Shown: positions 18,624 to 27,342, counted from the first letter of the stretch. The stretch is DNA of 39,381 nucleotides from Acidimicrobiales bacterium MED-G01 (GCA_002457435.1 NTLA01000018.1:1-39381), one strand, 5' to 3'. Program-made: numbers and translations. Notes: a model not told the origin generated them from the letters alone.

Positions 18624-20471
18624 GTGCCTCTTGACGAGTCAGACGAATTAACGGGTCGAGTTCTTGATGACCGTTACCGACTCATGGCCTACCAGACTCA
18701 TGCCCAGGCTTCGGTCAACTATCTTGCTCATGACCTAGAGACTGGTGATCATGTATCCATAAAGGTTTTTGGCGCTTCGATTTCTGAAGATCTTGAATTT
18801 TCGAGACGTCTCGTAGTTGACACAACTAAGGCGGCATTGGTGTCGCACCGTTGTGTGGAACGTGTATATGACTGGGGTCGATTTCAGGAGAGCGCCTACG
18901 TCGTAGTTGAGCATTACCCCGGGGTTACTCTGAGATCTTTCTTGGCAGCCGGGTACACACTTAACCCGGCCCAAGTGGTCAAACTAGGTGTCGAGCTCGC
19001 CTCAGGCCTTGAAGCCCTTCACGGCAACGGGATTTGCCATGGAGATATTTCACCGAGCAACGTGATCTTAGGTTTGGATACATCTTCGAAACTTTCGGCA
19101 GTTTATTTGGGTAATGCGCTACGGGCCGCTGAAGCAGGACGTCTTGAAATTGTGGGAACTGGTGTTGACGACCGGTCACAAGAGTTTCTGGCGCCCGAAA
19201 CTAGTAGGGGTCTTAGTAGTCCGGAATCTGATGTGTATTCCCTTGCAATGACTCTTCGGGTTGCTGCCGAGGAAGGTTCAACCACGAACGAAGCTGCTGA
19301 CGCGGCGGCCAGACCCAAAATTTCTAAAAGACAAGATCTTGGTCAAGCACAAGACATTCTTGAATCGGCTCTCGACCCTGATCCAGACGTGCGTTGTGAT
19401 GCGAAGTCTCTGACAAAAGGACTTATTGACGCGGCCGCGAGCTTCGTCAAACCGCCGCCAGTTGCGATCCCTGAGTCGCTTGCGAGTCCACTCTTAGCTG
19501 CGAATCGGAGTCAGCAGAGAGTGCTCGCGGAAGCTGCAGAGTTCGATCAAGTCCGTTGGCGGCCCATGTGGAAGGTGGGAGCAGCTGCGCTGGGTCTTCT
19601 GATGCTGCTTTCTGCCGCAACTGCGTGGGCTGTGAGCAGTGTCCGCCCACAAGGTGTTTCTGCCCACCTGGTTGATCAGTACACCGGTCGGACCATCGGT
19701 GAGGTTCGGGCGATCGCTGACTCAGTTGCGTGGATTCTTGACGAAGACCAGGTACGGACCGACGAATTACCTAGCGGAATCGTTATAGCTCAACGGCCTG
19801 AGGCTGGGAGCCGACTAGCAGAAGGAGCGATGCTTATCGTTGAAGTGGCGAGCGGACCACGTCTGCGCATGACCCCACTAGTTATAGGTTTATCAACTGA
19901 GGCCGCTTCTGCTCGGCTTGCAACTAAAGGATTTGAAGTTGACCTTGTGCAGCCGCTCTACGACGAGACGATCGCAGCCGGTGAAGTGATGAAGCTTATG
20001 ATTGATGGTGAGACGGAGTTGGGCGGATCTCTAAGAGAACCAGGAACTAGGGCGGTTCTTGTTGTTTCCGGAGGTCCTGTTCCTCGAACCGTTCCGCAGC
20101 TAATAGGTCTCGATCAGGAAAGTGCCGAGGAAGCATTGAATGCACTTCAGTTAAGCAGCGCGCGAACATTGAGTTACGAGGTGAGTGACTCAGTCCTTGA
20201 AGGACTGGTTTTGCGACAGAGCTTGACGCCAGGCTTGTTGGTGGAGCGAGGATCTACGGTTTCATTGACGCTTTCGGCGGGTCCCGACCGGCGAGAGGTA
20301 CCTGATATGCGAGGTCTTACCGTTTTGGAAGCGGAACAACGTCTAGTTGAGGTGGGACTCAAGCTGGGAGATGTTGCGGGTGAAGGCGAGCTGGTTCAGG
20401 CAACAGAACCTCCTGCTGGAACTATGTTGGCCCCTGATTCTGCCGTTCTCTTGTGGGTCCTGTCTGATTAA
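18624..20471 (+). CDS. PknB-like transmembrane PASTA protein with a degenerate kinase domain
   Basis: The 615-residue protein has a Ser/Thr-kinase-like domain (about 15-270), a membrane helix at about 317-338 (VGAAALGLLMLLSAATAWAV) and three to four extracellular PASTA repeats (about 345-412 weak, 416-484, 488-553, 558-613; for example VPQLIGLDQESAEEALNALQL). PASTA modules bind peptidoglycan or lipid II. Lys47 and the catalytic-loop Asp141 and Asn146 remain, as do APE (190-192) and SDVYSLA. However the glycine-rich loop is gone, HRD-x-K is HGDIS, and DFG is replaced by YLG at 161-163. It is therefore probably a pseudokinase acting as a sensor or scaffold for cell-wall growth. The GTG start is inferred from promoter spacing. 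Confidence 0.88.
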   Translation: MPLDESDELTGRVLDDRYRLMAYQTHAQASVNYLAHDLETGDHVSIKVFGASISEDLEFSRRLVVDTTKAALVSHRCVERVYDWGRFQESAYVVVEHYPGVTLRSFLAAGYTLNPAQVVKLGVELASGLEALHGNGICHGDISPSNVILGLDTSSKLSAVYLGNALRAAEAGRLEIVGTGVDDRSQEFLAPETSRGLSSPESDVYSLAMTLRVAAEEGSTTNEAADAAARPKISKRQDLGQAQDILESALDPDPDVRCDAKSLTKGLIDAAASFVKPPPVAIPESLASPLLAANRSQQRVLAEAAEFDQVRWRPMWKVGAAALGLLMLLSAATAWAVSSVRPQGVSAHLVDQYTGRTIGEVRAIADSVAWILDEDQVRTDELPSGIVIAQRPEAGSRLAEGAMLIVEVASGPRLRMTPLVIGLSTEAASARLATKGFEVDLVQPLYDETIAAGEVMKLMIDGETELGGSLREPGTRAVLVVSGGPVPRTVPQLIGLDQESAEEALNALQLSSARTLSYEVSDSVLEGLVLRQSLTPGLLVERGSTVSLTLSAGPDRREVPDMRGLTVLEAEQRLVEVGLKLGDVAGEGELVQATEPPAGTMLAPDSAVLLWVLSD

Positions 20472-20519
20472 TAACCAAGAGTTGTGCCTGCTTGCCGATT
20501 TGGAACGAACGTAGCCCCG

Positions 20520-20525
20520 TAGAAT
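20520..20525 (+). promoter_or_regulatory. Putative -10 element of the ferredoxin-gatCAB unit
   Basis: TAGAAT matches TATAAT at five of six positions and ends 7 nt before the ATG at 20533. There is no Shine-Dalgarno. A TTGGAA at 20500-20505 has a short spacing (14 nt). This is one of the best leaderless candidates in the window. Confidence 0.55.
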
Positions 20526-20532
20526 TCTCTAG

Positions 20533-20856
20533 ATGGCATCGGGGAACAGTCCAGCGCGACTGGAGCGAATCGAAAAACGTGAACGTAACGCCAAATGGCC
20601 GAATCCCCCTATGTATATAGATATGTCTGAATGCATTAACTGTGATGCGTGTGTTCGCGCCTGCCCACCAAATTTCGGAGCGATCTTTAACCACGGTATT
20701 GATGTGATTATCTTGCCGGAATTGTGTTCCGGCTGCGATAAGTGTTTGGATCCGTGTCCCGTAGATTGCATCTATCCTCTTGCCGCTGAAGATTGGGAAC
20801 CTTCATCAGTGGAATGGTGGCAAGAACCCCTGAGCGCAAACGACCCCTACATGTGA
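20533..20856 (+). CDS. Ferredoxin with two [4Fe-4S] clusters
   Basis: The 107-residue protein has two cluster motifs: Cys34, 37, 40, 44 (CINCDACVRACP) and Cys65, 68, 71, 75 (CSGCDKCLDPCP), plus an extra Cys79. Both follow the CxxCxxCxxxCP pattern of low-potential bacterial ferredoxins. An unusual charged N-terminus of about 25 residues (ARLERIEKRERNAKW) precedes the fold, and a Trp-rich acidic tail follows it. Its redox partner is not apparent. It sits between the pseudokinase and gatC (22 nt to gatC), apparently transcribed from its own leaderless promoter with the gat genes behind it. Confidence 0.92.
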   Translation: MASGNSPARLERIEKRERNAKWPNPPMYIDMSECINCDACVRACPPNFGAIFNHGIDVIILPELCSGCDKCLDPCPVDCIYPLAAEDWEPSSVEWWQEPLSANDPYM

Positions 20857-20878
20857 ACTGCTTTGGAGATCAAGCACT

Positions 20879-21181
20879 ATGAATCAACCACTCTCACCAG
20901 ACCTTGTGGCCCACATAGCTTCGCTAGCGCGCATTGACCTCGATTCGGAGGAATTGGTTTACTTCACTGAGCATCTCGAAAAAATACTTGATCACGTCAG
21001 TCAGTTAGAGGGACTCGACCTTGAATCCGTTGAGGCAATGTCTCACCCGTACCCACTGTCGAATGTTCTGAGAGACGATGTCGTGGGTCCCACCATCGAA
21101 CCCCAAGAAGTGTTGGCACAAGCTCCAGATGTTGCGGATGGCCAATTCCGGGTTCCCCCTATTTTGGGAGAGTCATCTTGA
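20879..21181 (+). CDS. gatC: Asp-tRNA(Asn)/Glu-tRNA(Gln) amidotransferase subunit C
   Basis: Small stabilising subunit of the GatCAB amidotransferase, which makes Gln-tRNA(Gln) and/or Asn-tRNA(Asn) by the indirect route. The 100-residue product is typical: VAHIASLARIDLDSEELVYFTEHLEKILDHVSQLEGLD, then MSHPYPLSNVLRDDVV and the C-terminal FRVPPILGE. GGAG at 20864-20867 lies nine to ten nt before the ATG. Its stop overlaps the gatA start (TTGA). Confidence 0.95.
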   Translation: MNQPLSPDLVAHIASLARIDLDSEELVYFTEHLEKILDHVSQLEGLDLESVEAMSHPYPLSNVLRDDVVGPTIEPQEVLAQAPDVADGQFRVPPILGESS

Positions 21182-22608
21182 ACTCCGCTAGAGAGCTGGC
21201 ATCGGATATTCGGGAGTCTCGTAAGAGCGCCCTAGACGTTTTGGGGGACTTCCTCGAGATAATTGAGGCCAAAGAGCCAGATATTCATGCGTTCAACTTG
21301 GTCGATCGTGAAATGGCTATCGAGGCTGCGGGAAGGATTGATGAAACAGTTGGGTCTGGACGTGATCCTGGCCCACTTGCTGGCGTACCGGTGGCTCTAA
21401 AGGACAACCTCTGCACCAGAAATCTTGCGACCACTTGTTCTTCACGGATCCTTGAAGGATGGGAGCCACCATACGATGCAACTGTTGTAGAACGGCTTCG
21501 AGCAGCTGGTGCTGTCATCATTGGCAAAACTAATCTCGACGAGTTTGCTATGGGTAGTTCGACCGAACACTCTGCCTTCGGTCCGACCCGCAACCCTCAC
21601 GACCTAACTCGAGTACCCGGCGGGTCCAGCGGAGGATCTGCAGCTGCCGTAGCGGCGGGCTTCGCTCCCCTGGCATTGGGTTCAGATACTGGGGGATCGA
21701 TCCGACAACCAGCCGCGCTCTGTGGAGTAGTAGGTGTAAAGCCGACGTATGGGCTTGTCAGTCGCTATGGGCTAGTGGCGTTTGCGTCTTCGTTTGACCA
21801 GATTGGTCCCTTTGCCGGCGATGTTGCAGATGCGGCGTTAGCGCTGGGAATAATTGGAGGGCACGATCCTCTGGATAGCACGTCGATCCCCGCGCCGGCA
21901 GCCGACCTCAGTGATGGTCTTGAGCGTGGAGTTGAAGGTCTTCGCTTTGGATTGGTCTCTGAACTCTTGGAAGGTATTGATGAAGACGTCGTCGCCCAAG
22001 TTCACCAAACCGCCGATGCTTTGAGAGCTGGTGGAGCCACAGTCGACTTGGTTTCGGTACCAGCGGTTGAATACGGGCTAACAGCGTATTATTTGATCGC
22101 GCCGGCTGAAGCCTCTAGCAACCTGGCTCGGTACGACGGTGTCCGATATGGCCTGAGGGCAGAAGGCAGCGAAGTAGCAGCCATGAATTCAGCTACCAGA
22201 AGAGATGGGTTTGGTGACGAAGTCATTGCCAGAGTTATGTTGGGAACGTTCGCTTTGAGCGCTGGCTACTATGACGCCTATTACGGAAAAGCTCAGAAGG
22301 TAAGAACTCTAACCAGGAGAGATTTTGACGCGGCCTACGCGAACTATGACCTTCTTTTATCGCCAACCTCGCCGTCAGTGGCGTTCAAATTTGGTGAGCG
22401 GTCCGACCCGATGAACATGTACCGATGCGACACCTGTACGGTACCTAGCAATCTGGTTGGTGATCCCGCGATATCGGTCCCGTTTGGAACAGGCGAGGGG
22501 GGATTGCCGGTTGGGGTACAGATAATGGCACCCCAATTAGGTGAAGCCCAGATGTTTCAAGCGGCGTCATTCGTTGAGTCGCAGGCCCCGGAGCGAGGCG
22601 TCACATGA
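21178..22608 (+). CDS. gatA: Asp-tRNA(Asn)/Glu-tRNA(Gln) amidotransferase subunit A
   Basis: Amidase-signature subunit that releases ammonia from glutamine for GatB. The 476-residue product has the Lys-Ser-Ser triad context: [11 protein letters not shown] (Lys), [14 protein letters not shown] (Ser) and [25 protein letters not shown] (nucleophile Ser). The TTG start at 21178 overlaps the gatC stop and is preceded by GGGAGAG at 21166-21172. The stop overlaps the gatB ATG by four nt, so all three subunits are translationally coupled. The protein is full length and shows no missing motif. Confidence 0.96.
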   Translation: MNSARELASDIRESRKSALDVLGDFLEIIEAKEPDIHAFNLVDREMAIEAAGRIDETVGSGRDPGPLAGVPVALKDNLCTRNLATTCSSRILEGWEPPYDATVVERLRAAGAVIIGKTNLDEFAMGSSTEHSAFGPTRNPHDLTRVPGGSSGGSAAAVAAGFAPLALGSDTGGSIRQPAALCGVVGVKPTYGLVSRYGLVAFASSFDQIGPFAGDVADAALALGIIGGHDPLDSTSIPAPAADLSDGLERGVEGLRFGLVSELLEGIDEDVVAQVHQTADALRAGGATVDLVSVPAVEYGLTAYYLIAPAEASSNLARYDGVRYGLRAEGSEVAAMNSATRRDGFGDEVIARVMLGTFALSAGYYDAYYGKAQKVRTLTRRDFDAAYANYDLLLSPTSPSVAFKFGERSDPMNMYRCDTCTVPSNLVGDPAISVPFGTGEGGLPVGVQIMAPQLGEAQMFQAASFVESQAPERGVT

Positions 22609-24011
22609 CCGATTGGGAAGTCGTAGTCGGCCTAGAAGTCCACGTGGAGTTGGCAACCGAAACAAAATTGTTTTCACATGCGCCCAATAGATTCGGGGAC
22701 GACCCAAACACAAATATCACCCCTGTCTGTCTTGGCTTACCAGGGTCCTTACCCGTTTTGAATCGGCGAGCGGTGGAACTAGCTATGACAATCGGATTGG
22801 CTTTGGGTTGTGAAATTCAACCATCGGTGTTTCACAGAAAAAACTATTTCTACCCGGATATGCCTAAGGATTATCAAGTAAGTCAGTATGACCGTCCTAT
22901 CTGCGTTGATGGCGTGTTGGATTTGCCGAATGGGACGAGTGTGGGTATCGAACGCGCTCACCTCGAGGAAGATGCGGGAAAGACCACACATCTTGGCGGA
23001 GAAGACGGGCGAATACATGGAGCTCAGGAGGCCCTAGTCGACTACAACCGCGCCGGTGTCCCTTTGTTGGAGGTTGTTTCCAGGCCAGACATTAGATCCG
23101 CTGAAGATGCCAGAGCCTATGTCGAAGAACTCCGAGCAATACTGATAGCCACGGAGGCATCAGAAGCGCGCCTTGAAGAAGGGTCAATGCGCGTTGACGC
23201 GAACGTAAGCGTGCGTCCGGTTGGTTCGCAGGAACTGCGTACCCGTTGCGAAATAAAGAACCTCAATTCTCTGCGGTCGTTACAGCGAGCCGTGAACTAT
23301 GAAGCTGAGCGTCACATCAACCTTTATGAAGCCGGTGAAGAACCGAAACAGGAAACCCGTCATTGGTCAGAAGACGGCAGAACACACACCTTGCGATCGA
23401 AAGAAGAAGCTAACGATTACCGGTATTTTCCGGAACCGGATCTCGTGCTGCTGAATCCTGACACACGATGGATTGAAGAAATCGCAGCAGCTATGCCAGA
23501 ACTACCGGCACAGCAGAGAGAAAATCTCGTCGCTCTTGCCGGGGTTGACATGGACACCGCTGCCACTGTCGTGAGTAAGGGACTGGCGCATTTGGTTTCG
23601 ACCGCGGTAGACCTTGGTGCTAACGCTGGCCGAGCCATCATTCATGCAGTCCAGAACCTGGCAATTGATGGAGCAGATAATCTCAATCCCGCTCATTTTG
23701 CTGAATTAATTGAGATGGAACACACCGGTGCCTTGACTGCCACGCAGAGCAAAATGGTTCTTGCTGAGATGGTCGAAAGTGGACTTGACCCTGCCTCGAT
23801 AGCTCAGAAGCATGGATTTGAATCAATGGATTCGTCGGAACTTGAAGAGATGGTTGATGCCGCCATAGCGGAGAATCCAGACGCGTGGGAGAAGTTCTGC
23901 GAGGGAGAAGAAAAGGTCCAGGGCGTGTTCGTAGGGGCTGTTATGAAGGCGTCAAAGGGGCAAGCTGACGGTAAAGCGGTCTCATCGATTCTTCGACAAC
24001 GCAGGGGTTGA
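22605..24011 (+). CDS. gatB: Asp-tRNA(Asn)/Glu-tRNA(Gln) amidotransferase subunit B
   Basis: Kinase and amidotransferase subunit that phosphorylates the misacylated Glu/Asp and swaps in ammonia. The 468-residue protein has the family blocks WEVVVGLEVHVELATETKLFS, CLGLPGSLPVLNRRAVELA, FHRKNYFYPDMPKDYQVSQYD, HLEEDAGK, LVDYNRAGVPLLEVVSRPD, MRVDANVSVRP and EIKNLNSLRSLQRA, and the C-terminal YqeY-like tail ending in SKGQADGKAVSSILRQR. It ends 15 nt before the convergent DUF4332-like gene. Confidence 0.96.
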   Translation: MTDWEVVVGLEVHVELATETKLFSHAPNRFGDDPNTNITPVCLGLPGSLPVLNRRAVELAMTIGLALGCEIQPSVFHRKNYFYPDMPKDYQVSQYDRPICVDGVLDLPNGTSVGIERAHLEEDAGKTTHLGGEDGRIHGAQEALVDYNRAGVPLLEVVSRPDIRSAEDARAYVEELRAILIATEASEARLEEGSMRVDANVSVRPVGSQELRTRCEIKNLNSLRSLQRAVNYEAERHINLYEAGEEPKQETRHWSEDGRTHTLRSKEEANDYRYFPEPDLVLLNPDTRWIEEIAAAMPELPAQQRENLVALAGVDMDTAATVVSKGLAHLVSTAVDLGANAGRAIIHAVQNLAIDGADNLNPAHFAELIEMEHTGALTATQSKMVLAEMVESGLDPASIAQKHGFESMDSSELEEMVDAAIAENPDAWEKFCEGEEKVQGVFVGAVMKASKGQADGKAVSSILRQRRG

Positions 24012-24026
24012 ACTTCTTCGCTTAAT

Positions 24027-24434
24027 CTATTTCACGATTTGGGGAAGTTTCTTGGCCTGGATAATCCAGGCGCTTACCTCTTTTTTCGAAGGCAGACGAT
24101 TAACTAATCGTTTCCGACGCTTTGCATCTTCAGTAATTAGTGATTGGTGCAGTTGTGCAGGACGACGTTTTCGAAGTTTACGTATTGAGTCAACTCCGGC
24201 AGCCTCTAGTAGTTGGGCGTATCGGGTAGAGATGCCGTTTATTCGCATTAGGTCCGCTTTGTTGACCCACTCAAGGACCCTACTCTCGGCTACGCCCACA
24301 GTTTCGGAGATGACGCGTCGCCCACGCCTAGTCGCCCCAGCCTTCAATAAATTTTGACAGGACCCGAGGGCTGCTGCCTTCAGACGTGCCTGATGGCGAC
24401 TGCCGATGTCCTCGATCGCCTCGATCGATGGCAT
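24027..24434 (-). CDS. Helix-hairpin-helix (DUF4332-like) protein
   Basis: The 135-residue basic protein has two helix-hairpin-helix-like repeats: IEAIEDIGSRHQARLKAAALGSCQNLLKAGAT near the N-terminus and LMRINGISTRYAQLLEAAGVDSIRKLRKRRPAQLHQSL in the second half, separated by SETVGVAESRVLEWVNKADL. This tandem arrangement is that of DUF4332-type proteins, presumed to bind nucleic acid or act as adaptors; no enzymatic motif is present. GAGG five nt before the ATG at 24434 supports the start. It is the last of three minus-strand genes after the MATE carrier (68 nt gap). Confidence 0.78.
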   Translation of the reverse strand: MPSIEAIEDIGSRHQARLKAAALGSCQNLLKAGATRRGRRVISETVGVAESRVLEWVNKADLMRINGISTRYAQLLEAAGVDSIRKLRKRRPAQLHQSLITEDAKRRKRLVNRLPSKKEVSAWIIQAKKLPQIVK

Positions 24435-24502
24435 AGGAACCTCTATCTCTGTTTGCAGTACAAGTTTGTAGCACTAGATCTGGTCCAGTGGTTGGTGGAG
24501 TG

Positions 24503-25807
24503 CTAGTCACCGCCAACGCGAATCCAGCCCTCTTGTTTGAATCTTCCCCATACGACTCCACCCCGGAAGACCATTAAGGCAACAAGACAGGCCCAAAGCC
24601 AACCCATCCCCAGATTCGCAGTAACAAACGCGAGAGCTGCGAACCCTATAAAGGTACTGATCATTGCCCATGCTAAGAATCGGAGATCTCCTGCGCCGAT
24701 CAGGATCCCGTCAACCCCGAATACTAGAGCGTTCAGAGGCTGGCTCAGAGCGACGAAAATAAAAAGAAACCCGGTTAATTCTGCCACGCTTGGGTCGTTA
24801 GTGAATAACTTCGCAATTGGCGAACGGGCAGCCAAGAGCAGGGCGCAGCCCACGCATCCGAGCTGCACGCTCAAGCCGATCATCCGACGGCTAGCGGCCT
24901 TAGCGGTTTCGACTTGACCGGCACCTAAAAACTTCGCGATCAAGGCTTGACCAGCAATGGCCACCGAATCCAAACCCAAAGCGAGCAGACTCCAAACTTC
25001 TATGCTTATCTGATGCGCCGCTAATTGCGTGGTTCCCTTCCGTGCCGCTATAGCGGCGGCGAGCAGAAACGATGCACGCAGAGCGCTAGTGCGCACGAAC
25101 AGATGGAATCCAACGCGCGCGTAGCGCAAGAGGCGTTGAAAATCAGGCCGGACTGACGCCTTAAGTTTTTGTGACGCTCTGAAAATAACAGCCAGATAAG
25201 CGAAAGCACATAACCATTGAGCAACCACGGTCGACCATGCCGACCCGGCGATACCTAAATCGAATACGAACACCAAAACCAGTTCCAACCCTAGATTTAT
25301 CAGGGCCCCGGCGAGGGCCACCATGAGGGGAGTGCGCGTATTCTGCAGACCTCGCAGGTAGCCAGTTCCACTCATCACTATGAGCTGCCCGATCAGTCCG
25401 ACCAAGCTAATTCTTAAATACGTCGATGCTTCTTTTCGTACGAGGGCACTTGGTTCGAACAGGTCCACCAAGGCTCCGGAGAAGATCGCGATGCCGACGG
25501 TGACCACAGCACCCAAGAAAATGGCGAGCCACACCGCTTGGACACCCTGAGAAGCAGCTTCTCGATTTTGACCTGAGCCGAGAAGGCGGCCGACTATTCC
25601 TGTGGTGCCGTAAGCCAAAAAGATAAGCATGGAAAAGACGGTTAACAAGATTGCGGCTGCGACTGCGAGGCCAGCGAGTGCCTCGGTGCTGATATGACCG
25701 ACTATTGCTGTGTCGGTCAGCACATAAACGGGCTCGGCGATCAATGCACCAAAAGCAGGAAGCGCGACAACCAAAATGGCGCGGTCATGTGGAGTTCGGC
25801 GAAACAA
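24503..25807 (-). CDS. MATE family (DinF-like) multidrug/organic-cation efflux carrier
   Basis: Inner-membrane antiporter of 434 residues with about 12 hydrophobic segments. Family marks include LALPAFGAL-like VVALPAFGALIAEPVYVLTDTAIVGHISTEALAGLAVA at the N-terminus, GSGQNREA, the TGYLRGLQNTRTPLMVA block and the second-half GLDSVAIAGQALIAKFLGAGQ. These are typical of the DinF branch. The TTG at 25807 is the only reasonable start because the conserved N-terminal block follows within 10 codons; GAGTGAG is a weak ribosome site. It starts 6 nt after the upstream sugar-dehydrogenase-like gene, so the two are coupled. Substrate unknown. Confidence 0.9.
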   Translation of the reverse strand: MFRRTPHDRAILVVALPAFGALIAEPVYVLTDTAIVGHISTEALAGLAVAAAILLTVFSMLIFLAYGTTGIVGRLLGSGQNREAASQGVQAVWLAIFLGAVVTVGIAIFSGALVDLFEPSALVRKEASTYLRISLVGLIGQLIVMSGTGYLRGLQNTRTPLMVALAGALINLGLELVLVFVFDLGIAGSAWSTVVAQWLCAFAYLAVIFRASQKLKASVRPDFQRLLRYARVGFHLFVRTSALRASFLLAAAIAARKGTTQLAAHQISIEVWSLLALGLDSVAIAGQALIAKFLGAGQVETAKAASRRMIGLSVQLGCVGCALLLAARSPIAKLFTNDPSVAELTGFLFIFVALSQPLNALVFGVDGILIGAGDLRFLAWAMISTFIGFAALAFVTANLGMGWLWACLVALMVFRGGVVWGRFKQEGWIRVGGD

Positions 25808-25813
25808 TCTGAC

Positions 25814-27079
25814 TCACTCTTTGAGGTTTATCTGCCACACACCGCTGGCAAGGTCGATGAGATAAAGATCTTGAGCATGCCCTGCGGCAAAAGCTACTGG
25901 TTGAGATGCGTGTAGGGGGAGTGCCAGCACCGACGGGTCCTCATCCAACTTCAAAGCCATCAACTGGGCCCCGCACATATCGGTAAACAGGTAACGATCC
26001 TCAAGAATTGGGTGGGGTCCTCCATGGACGACGAATCCGCCGATGATCGCGCAACGGCCACGTCCGTGGCGGTACTCGAAATCTGGGCTGCGCAGGGACG
26101 GGTTATGGCGCCCGAGGAACGGCCTTGAGCCCTCCACGAGGTTCCAACCTAAATTGGCGCCCGCGTCGGCCGAGGCCAAAACGTTTAGCTCTTCAACACA
26201 TTGTTGACCTAAATCTGTGAGCCATAAGTCACCCGTGACTTCGTCAAATGAGAAACGAAAAGGGTTTCGAACGCCGCTGACCCAAATTCGAGGATCAGAA
26301 CCGGGGCCAAGGTCTGGATTTCCAACCGCTGGCTTGTGAGGCGGCCATTGGTTCGGGTCTACATCGAGACGCAGGACGGCCCCCAAAGGCGTCGACAGAT
26401 CCTGACCATGACCGTTTGGGTCGCCCAAGCCCCCTCCATCGCCGAAAGACACAAGTAAACGGCCCTCAGAATCAAACGCCATATCACCACCGTTGTGCAT
26501 CGCTGATGGTTGGTCGACAACGATGATTTCCACCCCCCCTCCCAGATTTGACATACCTGACTGCAAAGAATGAGCCGTGATCACGCTCGAGCCGCGCAAG
26601 TCAGTTCGATTGAGGTACAACCAGTTCTTATCGGGTGAAATCGCTAACCCCAATAGTCCCTGATCCATTTCATTGCTGGTGTCGGAAGTTTTGTCGATGA
26701 CAGGCACAGCTGAGACCCCCGCTGGATTAAACGCATAAACGAGACCATTCCTTTGAGCCACGAAACCATTTTCGGCATCAAAGAAGACCAATGCGATAGC
26801 CCCGGGTAAGTCAAGAAAAAGAGACAGTTCTAGGTCGACGGAATCGACTTGCTTTGGTTCGAGCAACGGGATGTTGTTGGGGCAAGGTTCGTTGGAGAGC
26901 TTAAATTCTCTGGAGTCTTGCGAATTGGTCGACGTTTCTGTTTCCGGTTGCCACCAAATTTCGTATCTCCGGTCAATGGAACTCTCAGGATTTGAGGTGG
27001 AGGTTTGGAATATCGCGATTACGGCGATCGCCACAAAGGCCAAAAACGTTAAGCGAGTGGTGCCTGACAGCCGTGTCAT
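25814..27079 (-). CDS. Exported PQQ-dependent sugar dehydrogenase-like (HHIP-type beta-propeller) protein
   Basis: The 421-residue protein has an N-terminal hydrophobic anchor or signal (about 8-26, LTFLAFVAIAVIAIFQ) followed by a glucose/sorbosone dehydrogenase-type propeller: DQGLLGLAISPD, LYLNRTD, HNGGDMAFDSEGRLLVSFGDGGGLGDPNGHGQDL, LGAVLRLDVDP, IWVSGVRNPFRFSFD, TGDLWLTDLGQ, EELNVL, NLGWNLVEGS and a late YLFTDMCGAQL. PQQ binding is inferred from the family; the cofactor is not provable here. ATG 27079 has only a weak AAGAG upstream. It is the first gene of the minus-strand unit with the MATE carrier and DUF4332-like gene. Confidence 0.88.
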   Translation of the reverse strand: MTRLSGTTRLTFLAFVAIAVIAIFQTSTSNPESSIDRRYEIWWQPETETSTNSQDSREFKLSNEPCPNNIPLLEPKQVDSVDLELSLFLDLPGAIALVFFDAENGFVAQRNGLVYAFNPAGVSAVPVIDKTSDTSNEMDQGLLGLAISPDKNWLYLNRTDLRGSSVITAHSLQSGMSNLGGGVEIIVVDQPSAMHNGGDMAFDSEGRLLVSFGDGGGLGDPNGHGQDLSTPLGAVLRLDVDPNQWPPHKPAVGNPDLGPGSDPRIWVSGVRNPFRFSFDEVTGDLWLTDLGQQCVEELNVLASADAGANLGWNLVEGSRPFLGRHNPSLRSPDFEYRHGRGRCAIIGGFVVHGGPHPILEDRYLFTDMCGAQLMALKLDEDPSVLALPLHASQPVAFAAGHAQDLYLIDLASGVWQINLKE

Positions 27080-27136
27080 TGGCTCTTGAATCTAGCTGTG
27101 AGTTCGTCAAACCGGAGAGAGTTCTGGCTTCTGAAG

Positions 27137-27165
27137 TTGCGACTGGCATTTCGCGCCGCCAAAAT
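27137..27165 (+). promoter_or_regulatory. Putative promoter of the ilvBNC operon
   Basis: TTGCGA (27137-27142, 4/6 to TTGACA) and CAAAAT (27160-27165, 4/6 to TATAAT) are separated by exactly 17 nt. The hexamer ends six nt before the GTG of a leader ORF, predicting a leaderless leader transcript. Confidence 0.5.
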
Positions 27166-27171
27166 GGTTTC

Positions 27172-27228
27172 GTGCGATCAGATACGGACCAGTCTCGCTT
27201 TACTTGCTTTCTCGTAGTATCCGCGTAA
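27172..27228 (+). CDS. ilvB leader peptide (putative attenuation peptide)
   Basis: An 18-residue ORF (MRSDTDQSRFTCFLVVSA) starts at GTG 27172, six nt after a -10-like hexamer. It ends with consecutive Leu-Val-Val codons (CTC GTA GTA) two codons before the TAA, which is the first base pair region of the hairpin at 27227-27249. Position, BCAA codons near the stop and the downstream hairpins fit ribosome-mediated attenuation, a mechanism known for ilvB in actinobacteria. There are only three BCAA codons, so the support is moderate. Confidence 0.55.
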   Translation: MRSDTDQSRFTCFLVVSA

Positions 27229-27249
27229 GCGGGTCATTCGATCCCGCTT
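27227..27249 (+). promoter_or_regulatory. Leader hairpin at the ilvB leader peptide stop codon
   Basis: AAGCGGG (27227-27233) and CCCGCTT (27243-27249) form a perfect seven-pair stem with a nine-base loop. The stem begins within the TAA of the leader ORF, where a ribosome position would decide whether it can form. Confidence 0.6.
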
Positions 27250-27253
27250 GTTA

Positions 27254-27278
27254 ATGGTCCCCTAGGGGGCCATTTCCG
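27254..27278 (+). terminator. Putative ilvB attenuator terminator
   Basis: A GC-rich palindrome at 27254-27273 (ATGGTCCCC paired with GGGGGCCAT, one G-T pair) is followed by TTCCGTTT. The T tract is interrupted, as is common in actinobacteria. It lies 70 nt before the ilvB ATG and after the leader ORF. Confidence 0.55.
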
Positions 27279-27342
27279 TTTACGGGCTGTACCCAAATCC
27301 CACCGCTATCAATAATCTGAATTTGTCATTAGGAGAAGACTC

